In this document: one piece after another, positions 21,794 to 32,006 of the stretch | Numbering within the stretch: position 1 is the first letter of the stretch | Layout of the letters: each line of letters opens with the position of its first letter | Source of the DNA: Bos javanicus | Taxonomy: Eukaryota; Chordata; Mammalia; Artiodactyla; Bovidae | Reading direction: 5' to 3' | Length of the DNA stretch: 64,000 nucleotides | NCBI RefSeq assembly: GCF_032452875.1 | Contig: NC_083881.1 | Location: forward strand, 62,689,689 to 62,753,688 | The notes under the pieces: model-generated | What the model was told of the DNA's origin: nothing | Seen by the model: only the letters and a program-made list of their open reading frames with translations | The model's database searches: none | Made by a program: the position numbers and the translations under genes

Positions 21794-23125
21794 TCATTGA
21801 GATATAGTTGATTTATAATGTTGTATTAATTTCTGCTGTACAGCAAAGTCATTCATTTATAATTCTTTTTAAATATTCTTTTTCATTTTGGTTTATCACA
21901 GGATATTGAATACAGTTCCCTCTGCTCTACGTTGGGACCTTGTTGTTTACCCATCCTATATATGCTAGTTTGCATCGGTTAGTCCTAAACTCCCAAACCT
22001 TCTCTCCCTCACCCACCCTTCCCCTTGGCAAGCTCAAGTCTGTTCTCTATGTTTGTGAGTCTGCTTCTGTTTTGTAGATATGTTCATTTATGTCGTATTT
22101 TAGATTCCACATATAAGTGATATTATATACTATTTGTCTTTCTCTTTCTGGCTTACTTCACTTGGTATGATAATCTCTAGGTCCATCCGTGTTGATACAA
22201 ATGGCATTGTTTCATTCTTTTTGAGGCTGAGTAATAGTCCATTACATATATGCACCACATCTTCTTTATCCATTTATCTATTGATGGACATTTAAGTGTT
22301 TACCTGTCTTGGCCATTGTAAATAGTGCTGCTTTGAGCATAAGGTTACATGTATTTCTTCAATTTATAGTTTTGTCTGTGTATATGCCCAGGAGTGGGAT
22401 TGCTGGATCATATGGCAACTCTATTTTTAGTTTTTCATGGAAGCTCCATACTGTGGAAGCTCCACTTTTCCATAGTAGCTACACCAATTTACATTCCTGC
22501 CAGTACTATAGGAGGGGTCCCTTTTCTCCATACCCTCTCCAACATTTATTTGTAGACTTTCAATGACGGACATTCTGACCTGCATGAGGTAGTACATAAT
22601 TGTAGTTTTGATTTGCATTTCTCTAATAACTAGCAATGATGAGCACCTTTTCATGTACCTACTGGCCATCACTATATCTTCTACTGGGGCTTTCCAGGTG
22701 GTGCTAGTGGTAAAGAACCTGCCTGCCAATGCAGGAGACCTTAGAGGCGTGGGTTCAATACCTGGGTTGGGAAGATCCCCTGGAGGAGGGCATGGCAACC
22801 CACTCCTGTATCCTTGCCTAGAGGATCCCATGGACAGAGGAGCCTGGTGGGCTACAGTCCATAGCACTGCAAACAGTCAGACACGACTGAAGCAACATAA
22901 CACATATCTTCTATGCAGAAATGTCTGTCTTCTTCCCATTTTTCACTTGGTTTGGTTTTTTGTTATTGAGCTGTATGAGCTATTCGTATGTTTTACAAAT
23001 TAAGCTCTTGTCAGTTACATCATTTGCAAATATTTCCTTCCAGTCCAGAAGTTCTCTTTTCGTTTTGTTTATGGTTCTCTTTGCTATGCAAAAACTCTTA
23101 AGTTTGATTAGGTCCCGTTTCTTTA
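21794..23125 (-). mobile_element. L1 LINE 3' part, antisense, split by a Bov-tA
   Basis: Inverted L1 3' UTR and end of ORF2: TTGAGATATAGTTGATTTA, CCATCCGTGTTGATACAAATGGC, GTGGGATTGCTGGATCATATGG, ATTTGCAAATATTTCC and GTTTGATTAGGTCCCG are classic inverted L1 blocks. 5'-truncated near 23125. No usable frame remains. Confidence 0.92.
22684..22903 (+). mobile_element. Bov-tA SINE inside L1
   Basis: GGCTTTCCAGGTGGTGCTAG head to GACTGAAGCAACATAACAC tail. Perfect 10-bp duplication ATATCTTCTA at 22674-22683 and 22904-22913, in L1 sequence. Confidence 0.95.
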
Positions 23126-24263
23126 AGTAATAATCGTTTCTTACTTCTAGCATATATTTTCAGTCTATAGACCATTCTCAAGACAGTGACGCGAGAAATT
23201 TCCGTCTAAGGCTGGTGCTTCTTCTACTAGACCAGTGGCTTGTAAAATGGACAGCCTACTACACCCTGGAGGGTACACATGATAAATCTATTGCTTGCAA
23301 AAATAAACTCTTTAGAGTTTCTGCCCTTAAAAGTCAGAAAGAAATTCAGCTCTATCAATGTTAAAAATATGGATTGAGCTTGACATGTTTTGTCAGTTTT
23401 TATGTCAGACAGCCCCACATCACATTGTTCAAGTGTGGTCTCCTGAGGATTGAGGGCTTTCCCACATCTTGGGTCAGAGTGACACCCGCTTCCTTGTTCA
23501 GTTTCAGCACATTGCCTCATGTTGCCCCTTATTCACCTGTAGTGAAATGAATTTATAGACTCAGGTTCTTCCTTCCTCTGACAGAGAGGACAAGCAACTT
23601 AAAATGAATCCTGCTAAGAGAAAACAAGTGGGGTAATACTTATGATGCAAGCACACACCGAGTCAAGCAAAAGCAGAGGCAGCATTTCTGTTATTCTTGC
23701 TATGCTCTCCTTCTCAGCCACAATATGGCATTGAAAACAACAGTCTCATCTGAGCTAACAAGTTGTGAAATATTTTCAAGGTGAATTGAAATGTGAATTA
23801 CACTCACTGTCCCTGATGATGAATGTCACCCAGGTATCCCTTGCACTTTGATATAAGTGCAAGGACATTAGGAAGCCATCATGATTAGCAATTCATTTAA
23901 ATGCTATATATCTAAGACTTAAAGACAAACTCTGTAGTCCCCTCCTTCCCCTAAAGGTGGTTAAAGAAATGTAATTCTCAACAGTACTTTAAAATTTGCC
24001 AACTTTACTGATAGATACTTAAAGTTTGTTTTTGAGATTTCTTACTTATTAGTGAAAAAGCCACATATGACTGGGTAAATATCTGTTCTTCTTACTTTAC
24101 TGCTGTTAAAAAAAAAATGGCCGAAATAGTGCCTAAAGTATATTTAGGGACAAACAAAATGCCTTTCTTGTCAGCTGACACTGTTGAAATAGAAATAGAA
24201 AATATTATTGAATGTCTGAAGAAGCAAGTATTAGAGCAGGTGCTGTGGTGCAGGGTGTCTGCT
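23126..24263. other. Unassigned non-coding DNA
   Basis: Nothing I can assign with confidence. The part at about 23225-23560 may be an old hAT-like element (ACCCTGGAGGGTACACATG), but evidence is weak. Confidence 0.35.
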
Positions 24264-24275
24264 ATGTAGTTGTAT

Positions 24276-24547
24276 GCTGCTGCTGCTAAGTCACTTTAGT
24301 CGTGTCTGACTCTGTGCGACCACATAGACGGCAGCCCACCAGGCTACCTGTCCCTGGGATTCTCCAGGCAAGAACACTGGAGTGGGTTGCCATTTCCTTC
24401 TCCAATGCATGAAAGTGAAAAGTGAAAGTGAAGTCGCTCAATCTTGTCTGACTCCTAGTGACCCCATGGACTGCAGCCTACCAGGCTCCTCCGTCCATAG
24501 GATTTTTCAGGCAAGAGTACTGGAGTGGGGTGCCATTGCCTTCTCTG
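24276..24547 (-). mobile_element. BOV-A2 SINE
   Basis: Two inverted Bov-A monomers with the GAAAGTGAAAAGTGAAAGTG linker. Perfect 12-bp duplication ATGTAGTTGTAT at 24264-24275 and 24548-24559. Confidence 0.97.
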
Positions 24548-24956
24548 ATGTAGTTGTATAAAAGGGTTTATTTTGTCAATGTGTTTCAGCTTAGAGTATT
24601 TGCTAGATTCTGTTTCAATAATTTAGAACCTAAAGGACTACTTTAAATGTGTGTGTTTTGCCAGTGTCATACCACATATGAGAAAATATACTGGAAATAA
24701 TATATCTTCAACAGTTATTTCTTTAATTAAAAATATTTCATGGAAAACTTGGGTAAATATGACTTCTGAGTCAGATAGGGCCAGATGAAAGTCATTCCCT
24801 GCATCATACACAGGAAAGCTTTTGTAACAAAGTAGTTAATGCCAGAGCCACACAGAGTGTTACAGATGTCATCCATTTGGGGAACATTATAAACACAAGA
24901 CCTTTCAGATATCGTGGGGTCTTTAAGCACTGTGTAAAGAGAGGGATGTGCATGAG

Positions 24957-25166
24957 TACATGTGCTCAGTCATTTCAGCCATGTCTGACTCTTTGGGATG
25001 CTATGGACTGTAGCCTGCCAGGCTCCTCAGTGTGAAATTCTCCAGGCAAGAGTAGTAAAATGGGTGGCCATGCCCTCCTTCAGGGAATCTTCCTGACCCA
25101 GGGATCAAACCCAGGTCTCCTACACTGCAGGTGGGTTCTTTACCACTGAGCCACCTGGGAAGCCCA
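24957..25166 (-). mobile_element. Bov-tA SINE
   Basis: Inverted element from GTGCTCAGTCATTTCAGCC to ACTGAGCCACCTGGGAAGCCC. Target duplication not readable. Confidence 0.93.
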
Positions 25167-25559
25167 ACGAGATGGATAATGACTATGAAAATCTTCTGTA
25201 ATACATAGAGTTTCCTTGTAAGTTACATTCTGTCAAAATATTAAAGGACTTGTTGAACTTATGATGAGTTCACTTATTTTTCTAAGAAGATGAGACCCAA
25301 AGAAATTGATCTTGTTTTGTGATGACAATTATGCTATTAAGATAATAGTTTTTGAGAAAATAAAAATTAATCCTATAAAATCATCATGAAAAATGAAGGT
25401 GGGAAGGAGATGTATTCATTAACTAATCGATCCATGAATGGTATGACCAGGACAACTAAAGTTTTGTCTTTCCAGTGCCCATCACCTCTGGCTAAATTAA
25501 GAACACTTCTCTTCTTTGCATTTCCATAATACCCTGTGTACACATCTACTCACCTATCG

Positions 25560-25632
25560 ACCCACCTTTCCATCTACCTATCCATCCATTCATCCATCCA
25601 GTCATCCATCCATCCATTACCCATCCATCCCA
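25560..25632. repeat. (TCCA)n-like simple repeat
   Basis: Imperfect run of ATCC/CATC tetramers. Likely polymorphic. It may have arisen from the ATTC-rich tail of the adjoining inverted L2. Confidence 0.9.
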
Positions 25633-25634
25633 CA

Positions 25635-26230
25635 AATATGTGTTAATCAACTACTAGATGTCAGCATTCTAGATGGTGTCTATTATAAAACAATTAACGA
25701 AACTATCAATACTGCCAACTGTCATGAAACTTACATCTTAAGGAGGGAAGAACAGATCATTTGAAAAATGAGCAAGATATATAAGTTAGATAATGATCAA
25801 TATTATGGGGAAAAACAAAGGAGAAAAGGAAATTAAATTGTACCAGGGAAAACACTGCAATTTTTAATTCAATAATCAGAGAAAGCATCACTGAGGATAT
25901 CACATTAAGACCCAAAGGAAGTGAGCAGCAAGGCCCTACAGATTCCTGGGCAGTTTACTGAGTGGAGGAAACAGTAAGGACAAAAACTCCAAAGGAGGAT
26001 TGTGCTTTAGGTTTTAGTTGGAGCTGAATGAGTGAGGGGGGAGGAAGCTCTGGGGTCAGAGAGGTGACAAGTCAGAGGAGAGGGGCAGTGCCAGGCTGTG
26101 CAGAGCCTTGCAAGTATTTCTGCTTTATTCCAAGTGTAAAGTGAAGACCCTAGAGGGCTCTGTGCGAAGGACATGACTTGGTCTGACTTATGTTTTAACA
26201 GGATTGTTTTGGGTGTGTAATAGAGACTAG
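25635..26230 (-). mobile_element. L2-like LINE segment, antisense
   Basis: ATGTGTTAATCAACTACTAG, CATGAAACTTACATCTTAAGG, GCAGTGCCAGGCTGTGCAGAGCC-type text and GGACATGACTTGGTCTGACTT are in the order of an inverted L2 3' region. Long, old and non-coding. Confidence 0.65.
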
Positions 26231-26246
26231 ACTAAATGGGGGCGTC

Positions 26247-26610
26247 TTAGTCTGTTCAGTCTGTTCTGACAAAGTACCATAGACTTGGTGGCTTATAAAC
26301 AGCAGACATTTATTTCTCACCATTCTGCTGGAAGTGTGAGTTGAGGGTGCCAGCATGGCTGGGCTCTGATGAGAGCTCTTTTCCAGTTTGCATCGTGCTG
26401 TCTCCTGACTCAGAGAGCAGAGGGAGGAAGCGAGTGCTCTCGGGACTCTTCTAAGGACACTAATCCCATCGAGGGGGCCCCACCCTCATGACCTCATCTC
26501 ATCCTAATTACCACCCCCAGCCCCCACCTCCTATTACCATCACATTATGGGTAGGGTTTCAATATAGCCATCAGGGGGTGGGGAGACACAAGTATTCAGT
26601 CCATAACATG
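26247..26610 (-). mobile_element. MLT1-type (ERVL-MaLR) LTR
   Basis: TTAGTCTGTTCAGTCTG, CAAAGTACCATAGACTTGGTGG, ACAGCAGACATTTATTTCTCAC and ATTCAGTCCATAACATG are the inverted ends and body of a MaLR LTR. A solo LTR with no internal sequence nearby. Confidence 0.87.
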
Positions 26611-27302
26611 AGACAAGCACAGAAGTAGAGCCGTGTTAGGAGATACCACAGTAATCAAGGGCAGAAGCGATCCAAGGTGGCTTGGATCAGAGGAGAGAGA
26701 GTAAGAGGTGATTGCATTCTCAGGCATCACACTATATTGAAATTATCTACTTTTTTTTCTGTCTCCTCCACCTGTGTAGTGCATTTTCAGCACCTGTCAC
26801 AATGCCTCACTCATAAAAATCATGAAGTAGCTCCTTTTGGGGAATGTACTATTCTCATTTTGAGGGTTGTTTAAAACTAATTACCTCAACCTGTGAATAA
26901 GAGGGGAGAGAGGTAGAAAAGGTAATTTATTTAAGGATTAAAAGAAAAGTAAGTGGTTGATACTGGGTTATTATGAAAAAGAGGATGTTTGGGGGAGTAT
27001 ATTCTTGGTCATAGAGGCTGATTTTAAGGAAATCCTTTCTTTCCCAATACAAGTCTGGGGGTTTTGGTCAGACTCAAAACTGTTTCAGTCTGATGTAGTA
27101 CTTGGAATCACAGCATTGCACAATTCCTGTACACACTTTTCCCACAAAATGCAGCATGGATCCTTGAAGCCGTGTGACGTGCTGATTTATGGATATGTCT
27201 CTATCTGTATTTTTGAGAAGTCTTTAGCCATTGTTGGGGGGGGGGTCATAAATTCACATAATCACTGAAGCAAAGCAGAAGCCATGATCTTAAATACTAT
27301 TT
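26611..27302. other. Unassigned non-coding DNA
   Basis: No named repeat. Contains a G10 run at 27236-27245. The 103-codon frame at 26957-27268 has no recognisable domain. Confidence 0.4.
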
Positions 27303-27412
27303 GTTCATTTTATCACGTATAAAATGGGGATACTATTTTTGGCTCACAGCATTAATGTCAAGATTAAGTAAAAGAGTTAATATAAAGATTTCTACACTGC
27401 TAGGCAAATAGT
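27303..27412 (+). mobile_element. MIR, left half (split)
   Basis: TATAAAATGGGGATACTA, GGCTCACAGCATTAATGTC and CACTGCTAGGCAAATAG are MIR blocks. The right half resumes at 29551. Confidence 0.82.
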
Positions 27413-27605
27413 CACTCAGTCGTCTCTGACTCTTGCTACTGCATTACTGTAGTGCACCCAGCTCCTCTGTCCATAGAATTCTCCAGACAAGAATACTGGA
27501 GTGGGTAGCCATTCTCTTCTCCAGGGGATCTTCCCAACTCAGTGATTATACTTGTGTCTCCTGCATTGAAGGCAGATTCTTTACTGTGTGAGCCACTAAG
27601 GAAGC
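27413..27605 (-). mobile_element. Bov-tA SINE, inverted
   Basis: CACTCAGTCGTCTCTGACTC at left to GTGAGCCACTAAGGAAGC at right. Sits directly after AGGCAAATAGT (27402-27412), which recurs at 29557-29567. Confidence 0.93.
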
Positions 27606-27816
27606 TTCCCAGGTGGTGCTAGTGGTGCAGAAAGAACCCATCTGCCAGTGCAGGAGACATAAGACATGCAGGTTCAATCCCTATGTTGGGAAGATCCTCT
27701 GGAGGAGGTAATAGCAGCCCACTCCAGTATTCTTGCCTGGATAATCCCATGGACAGAGGAGCCTGGTGGGCTCCAGTCGATGGGGTCTCAAGAGTCAGAC
27801 ATGACTAAAGCAACTT
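27606..27816 (+). mobile_element. Bov-tA SINE, head-to-head with its neighbour
   Basis: Starts TTCCCAGGTGGTGCTAGTGG and ends CATGACTAAAGCAACTT. Head-to-head with the previous copy across GAAGCTTCC (27601-27609), forming an inverted repeat of about 200 bp per arm. Confidence 0.93.
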
Positions 27817-29550
27817 CAGTTCAGTTCAGTTTACTTGCTCAGTCATGTCCGGCTCTTTGGGACCCCATGAATCGCAGCAAGCCAGGCCTCCCTGTCCATC
27901 ACCTTCTCCTGGAGTTCACTCAAACTCATGTCCATCGAGTCGGTGATGCCATCCAGCCATCTCATCCTATGTCGTCCCCTTCTCCTCCTGCCCCCAATCC
28001 CTCCCAGCATCAGAGTCTTTTCTCATGAGTCAACTCTTCGCATGAGATGGCCAAAGTATTAGAGTTTCAGCTTTAGCATCAATCCTTCCAAAGAACAACC
28101 AAGGCTGATCTCCTTTAGAATGGACTGGTTGGATCTCCTTGCAGTCCAAGGGACTCTCAAGAGTCTTCTCCAACACCACAGTTCAAAAGCAGTCCAAATC
28201 TCACATTCATACATGACCACTGGAAAAACCATAGCCTTGACTAGACAGAACATAGTTGGCAGAGTAATGTCTCTGCTTTTGAATATGCTATCTAGGTTGG
28301 TCATAACTTTCCTTCCAAGGAGTAAGTGTCTTTTAATTTCATGGCTGCAGTCACCATCTACAGTGATTTTGGAGCCCCCAAAAATAAAGTCTGACACTGT
28401 TGCCATTGTTTCCTCATCTAATTCCCATGAAGTGAGGGGACCAGATGCCATGATCTTCATTTTCTGAATGTTGAGCTTTAAGCCAACCTTTTCACTCTCC
28501 TCTTTCACTTTCATCAAGAGGCTTTTGAGTTCCTCTTCACTTTCTGCCATAAGGGTGGTATCATCTGCATATCTGAGGTTGTTGATATTTCTCCCAGCAA
28601 TCTTGATTCCAGCTTGTGCTTCTTCCAGCCCAGCATTTTTCATGATATACTCTGCATATAAGTTAAATAAGCAAGGTGACAGTATACAGCCTTGACGAAC
28701 TCCTTTTCCTATTTGGAACCAGTCTGTTGTTCCATGTCTAGTTCTAACTGTTGCTTCCTGACCTGCATATAGGTTTCTCAAAAGGCAGGTCAGGTGGTCT
28801 GGTATTCCCATCTCTTTCAGAATTTTCCATAGTTTATTGTGATCCACACAGTCAAAGACTTTGGCATAGTCAATAAAACAGAAATAGATGTTTTTCTGGA
28901 ACTCTCTTGCTTTTTCCATGATCCAGCAGATGTTGGCAATTTGATCTCTGGTTCCTCTGCCTTTTCTAAAACCAGCTTGAACATCTGGAAGTTCACGGTT
29001 CACATATTGCTGAAGCCTGGCTTGGAGAATTTTGAGCATTACTTTACTAGTGTGTGAGATGAGTGCAATTGTGTGGTAGTTTGAGCATTCTTTGGCATTG
29101 CCTTTCTTTGGGATTGGAATGAGAACTGACCTTTTCCAGTGCTGTGGCCACTGCTGAGTTTTCCAAATTTGCTGGCATATTGCGTGCAGCACTTTCACAG
29201 CATCATCTTTCAGGCTTTGAAATAGCTCCACTGAAATTCCATCACCTCCACTAGCCTTGTTCGTAGTGATGCTTTCTAAGGCCCACTTGACTTCACATTC
29301 CAGGATGTCTGGCTCTAGGTGAGTGATCATACCATCATGATTATATTGGTAGTGAAGATCTTTTTTGTACAGTTCTTCTGTATATTCTTGCCACCTCTTC
29401 TTAATATCTTCTGCTTCTGTTAGGTCCATACCATTTCTGTCCTTTATCAAGCCCATCTTTGCATGAAATGTTTTCCCTTGGTATCTCTAATTTTCTTGAA
29501 GAGATCTCTAGTCTTTCCCATTCTGTTGTTTCCCTCTATTTCTTTGCATT
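27817..29550 (-). mobile_element. BovB LINE, 5'-truncated, with open RT frame
   Basis: The TTCAGTTCAG 3' end is at 27817 and the truncated 5' end near 29550, minus orientation. Sequence is close to the young BovB consensus and far less decayed than the copy at 11505-13758. The endonuclease domain is absent through 5' truncation. Its left neighbour is a Bov-tA, and an 11-bp repeat AGGCAAATAGT encloses the whole three-element block. Confidence 0.95.
28059..29456 (-). pseudogene. BovB ORF2 reverse transcriptase, 465-codon open remnant
   Basis: The largest coding remnant in the window. On the minus strand it reads from the linker before the reverse transcriptase into the C-terminal region. Visible motifs: PIPKKG (about 115-119), AGFRKGRGTRDQ (161-172), FIDYAKVFD (194-202, first catalytic Asp 196), RQGCILSPCLFNLY (254-267) and YADD (296-299). 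The enzyme would make cDNA from element RNA at a nicked target. Damage: no endonuclease domain; an in-frame loss of about 11 residues between CEIWT and AFELW (position 422); and a stop codon right after MLKLKL where Gln is expected, removing the tail. The ATG is internal, not the native start. Expression is unlikely, and it is a retrotransposon remnant, not a host gene. Confidence 0.93.
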
Positions 29551-29590
29551 TAGCACAGGCAAATAGTAGTCACTCAAATCTTTGCCTGTT
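29551..29590 (+). mobile_element. MIR, right end (split)
   Basis: TAGCACAGGCAAATAGTAGTCACTC continues the MIR interrupted at 27412 and repeats AGGCAAATAGT. Confidence 0.75.
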
Positions 29591-30540
29591 TCAGCTGGTG
29601 TTATTGTTGAGCTAAGGAAAATTCATAGGGAGAGTATCAGCCCTAGTTCAGTTTATTGTGTTTTGCTTTGTTACACTTCACAGATATGGCATTTTTTTGC
29701 AAACTGAAGGTTTGTGGCAACTCTGCTTCCAGCAAGTCTATTGGCACTATTCCAACAGCATTTGCTCACTTCATGTCTCTGTATCACATTTTGTAATTCT
29801 CAAAATATTTCAAATGTTTTCATCATTATTGTCTTTGTTATGGTGATTTGTGATCATTGATCTTTGATGTTACTATTGTAATTGTTTGGGGGCCTCACAA
29901 ATTGTGCCCCTATAAGATGGCAAACTTTAATTGATAAATTGTATGCTCTGACTGTTCCACTGACCTATTGTTCCCCCATCTCTCTCCCTTTCCTTGGGCC
30001 CCCCTGTTCCCTGAGATACAGCAATATTGACATAGGCCAGTGAATAATCCTAACAGTGGCCTGTAAGTGTTCAGGGGAAAGGACAGGACACACATCTCTC
30101 AATTTTAATAAAAAACTAGAAATGAGGAAGGTGTGTCAAAAGCCAAGATCAGCCAAAAGCTAGGCATCTTGCTCCAGTTAGCCAAATTGTGAATGCAAAG
30201 TTCTTGAAGGAAAGTAAAAGTGCTATTCCAGTGAACACACAAATGGTAAGAAACCAAAACAGCTTATTGCTTGTTGAGGTCCTTTAATGGACTGGAACTT
30301 GGTGGTCCAGAGTCGACTGATAAGAAAGTAAAGGAGAGAAAGAGGCTGATATTCCTTGGTTTACGCAGAAAGCCAATAAAGCCCCTGGCACGGGGTTTGC
30401 TCTGTTCACGGAGGCCTCAGGCGCCCTCTCGATGGGGTGAAGGCGCAGAGCACCTTCTAGAGAGGGTCTTAGAAGCCCGAGCAGGAAAGTAAACTCAGAG
30501 AGCCTCTGCGCTCCAGGGGATCAGCCTGAAAAAGAGGGGG

Positions 30541-30580
30541 AGAGAGAGAGAGAGAGAGAAAGAAAGAAAGAGAAAGAAAG
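30541..30580. repeat. (GA)n / GAAA microsatellite in the LTR
   Basis: AGAGAGAG run followed by AAAG units, within the solo LTR. Likely length-polymorphic. Confidence 0.95.
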
Positions 30581-30854
30581 ACATGGGGACCAGAGCTCTG
30601 GTGGAGCAAAGGTGTTTTAATCAACATGGTGTGGGCATATATACTATCTTACAAAGTAGTTATTCTCAGCAAAGATAAAGATTAAAATTCCAGACTTACA
30701 AAACATAGGCAATCCATATTAAAGAGAGAGATTTGTAAACAATCACTTTTACCATAAGGTTCACAAGAAGGAAAAGGGTACTTATCACCATATAGAAACG
30801 CTAATGAAGGAAATGCCTGGATTCCTCAGTCCCGGGAGAGGCTTGCCTCTCCTC

Positions 30855-30880
30855 TTAATTCCTGAATATTCAGGAATTAA
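30855..30880. repeat. 26-bp perfect palindrome in the LTR
   Basis: Symmetric about 30867/30868 with centre CCTGAATATTCAGG; each 13-nt arm is the exact reverse complement of the other. In LTR orientation it falls about 70 bp from the 5' end, in U3. Confidence 0.95.
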
Positions 30881-31804
30881 TAAGGAGCAGAGAATTCCTG
30901 ACAGATCCAAAACAGCACACGGGAAACCTCCTGTTAAATGCTTCCTGACAATTGCTGACATGGAGAAAGTTTTACTGCTTTGGATAGAAAATCAAACCAG
31001 TGACAGCATTTCTTTAAGCCAAAACCCAATCCAGAGCAAAGCCCTGACTCTTTGCCATTCTGTGAAGGTTGAGAGAGGTGAGGAAGCTAGGGTGTAAGAG
31101 TCTGAAGCTAGCAGAGGTAGGTTCATGAGGTTTAAGAAAAGATGCCATCTTTATAACATCAAAGTGCAAGGTGAATACTGCAGCAGGTGCTAATGTAGAA
31201 ACTGCAGCAAATTATATAGAAGCTCTAGCTGGGATAATTAATGAAGGTGGCTACACTAAAAACATATTTTTAGTTTAGCTGAAGCAGCCTTATATTGAAA
31301 TAAGATATCATCTAGGACTTTCATAGCTAGCGAGGAGAAGTCAATCCCTGGCTTCAAGCTTCAGAGGACAGGCTGACTCTCTTGTTAGGGACTAATGTAC
31401 CTAGTAACTTGAACTTAAGGCCAGTGCTCATTTACCATTCTAAAAATCCTAGGATCTTTAAGAATTATGCTAAGTCAACTCTGATTTGCTGTATAAATGG
31501 AGCAAAGACTGGATGACAACACATTTATTTACAGCATGGGTTCCTGAATATTTTAAACCCACTCTGGATAACTAATTTCAGGGAAAAAAATCCTTTCAAA
31601 ATATTACTGCTCGTTGACAGTGTACCTGGTCATCCTAGAGTTCTGATGGAGCTATACACTTAGATGAATGTTGTTTTCATGTCTGCTAACACAATATCCG
31701 TTCTGCAGCCCAGAGATCAAGGAGTAATTGCAGCTTTCAAGTCTTAAAATTTAAGAAACAAAGGCTGTAGCTGTCATAGATAAATAATTCTTTTGATGGA
31801 TATG

Positions 31805-32006
31805 TGAAAGTCACTCAGTCATGTCCGACTCTGTGATCCAATGGACTATAGCTCTCCAGACTCCTCTGTCCATGGAAATCTCCAGACAAGAATACTGGAG
31901 TGGGTTGCCATTTCCTTCTCCAGGGGAACTTCCCAACCCAGGGATCAAACCCAGGTCTCCAGCATTGCAGGCAGATTCTTTACCATCTAAGTCACCAGGG
32001 AAGCCC
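31805..32006 (-). mobile_element. Bov-tA SINE inside Tigger1
   Basis: Inverted, from TGAAAGTCACTCAGTCATG to AGTCACCAGGGAAGCCC. Perfect 12-bp duplication TTGATGGATATG at 31793-31804 and 32007-32018. Confidence 0.97.

Larger units (their letters stand above)
30272..30950 (-). mobile_element. Solo endogenous retrovirus LTR (ERV2/class II-like)
   Basis: 679 bp bounded by TG...CA, with a perfect 6-bp duplication ATTGCT at 30266-30271 and 30951-30956, inside Tigger1. The 6-bp duplication suits class II (ERVK-like) elements. On the minus strand an ATTAAA sequence precedes the CT-rich microsatellite, compatible with an R-region polyadenylation signal, which sets the orientation. No internal viral genes are present, so it is a solo LTR left by LTR-LTR recombination. 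Confidence 0.92.

Noticed and set aside
25516..25764. 82-codon frame rich in His, Pro and Ser
   Set aside because: Translation of a (TCCA)n simple repeat and an inverted L2.
27819..27832. TTCAG repeats as a possible CRISPR or telomere-like array
   Set aside because: They are the normal 3' tail of BovB; no spacers and no array.
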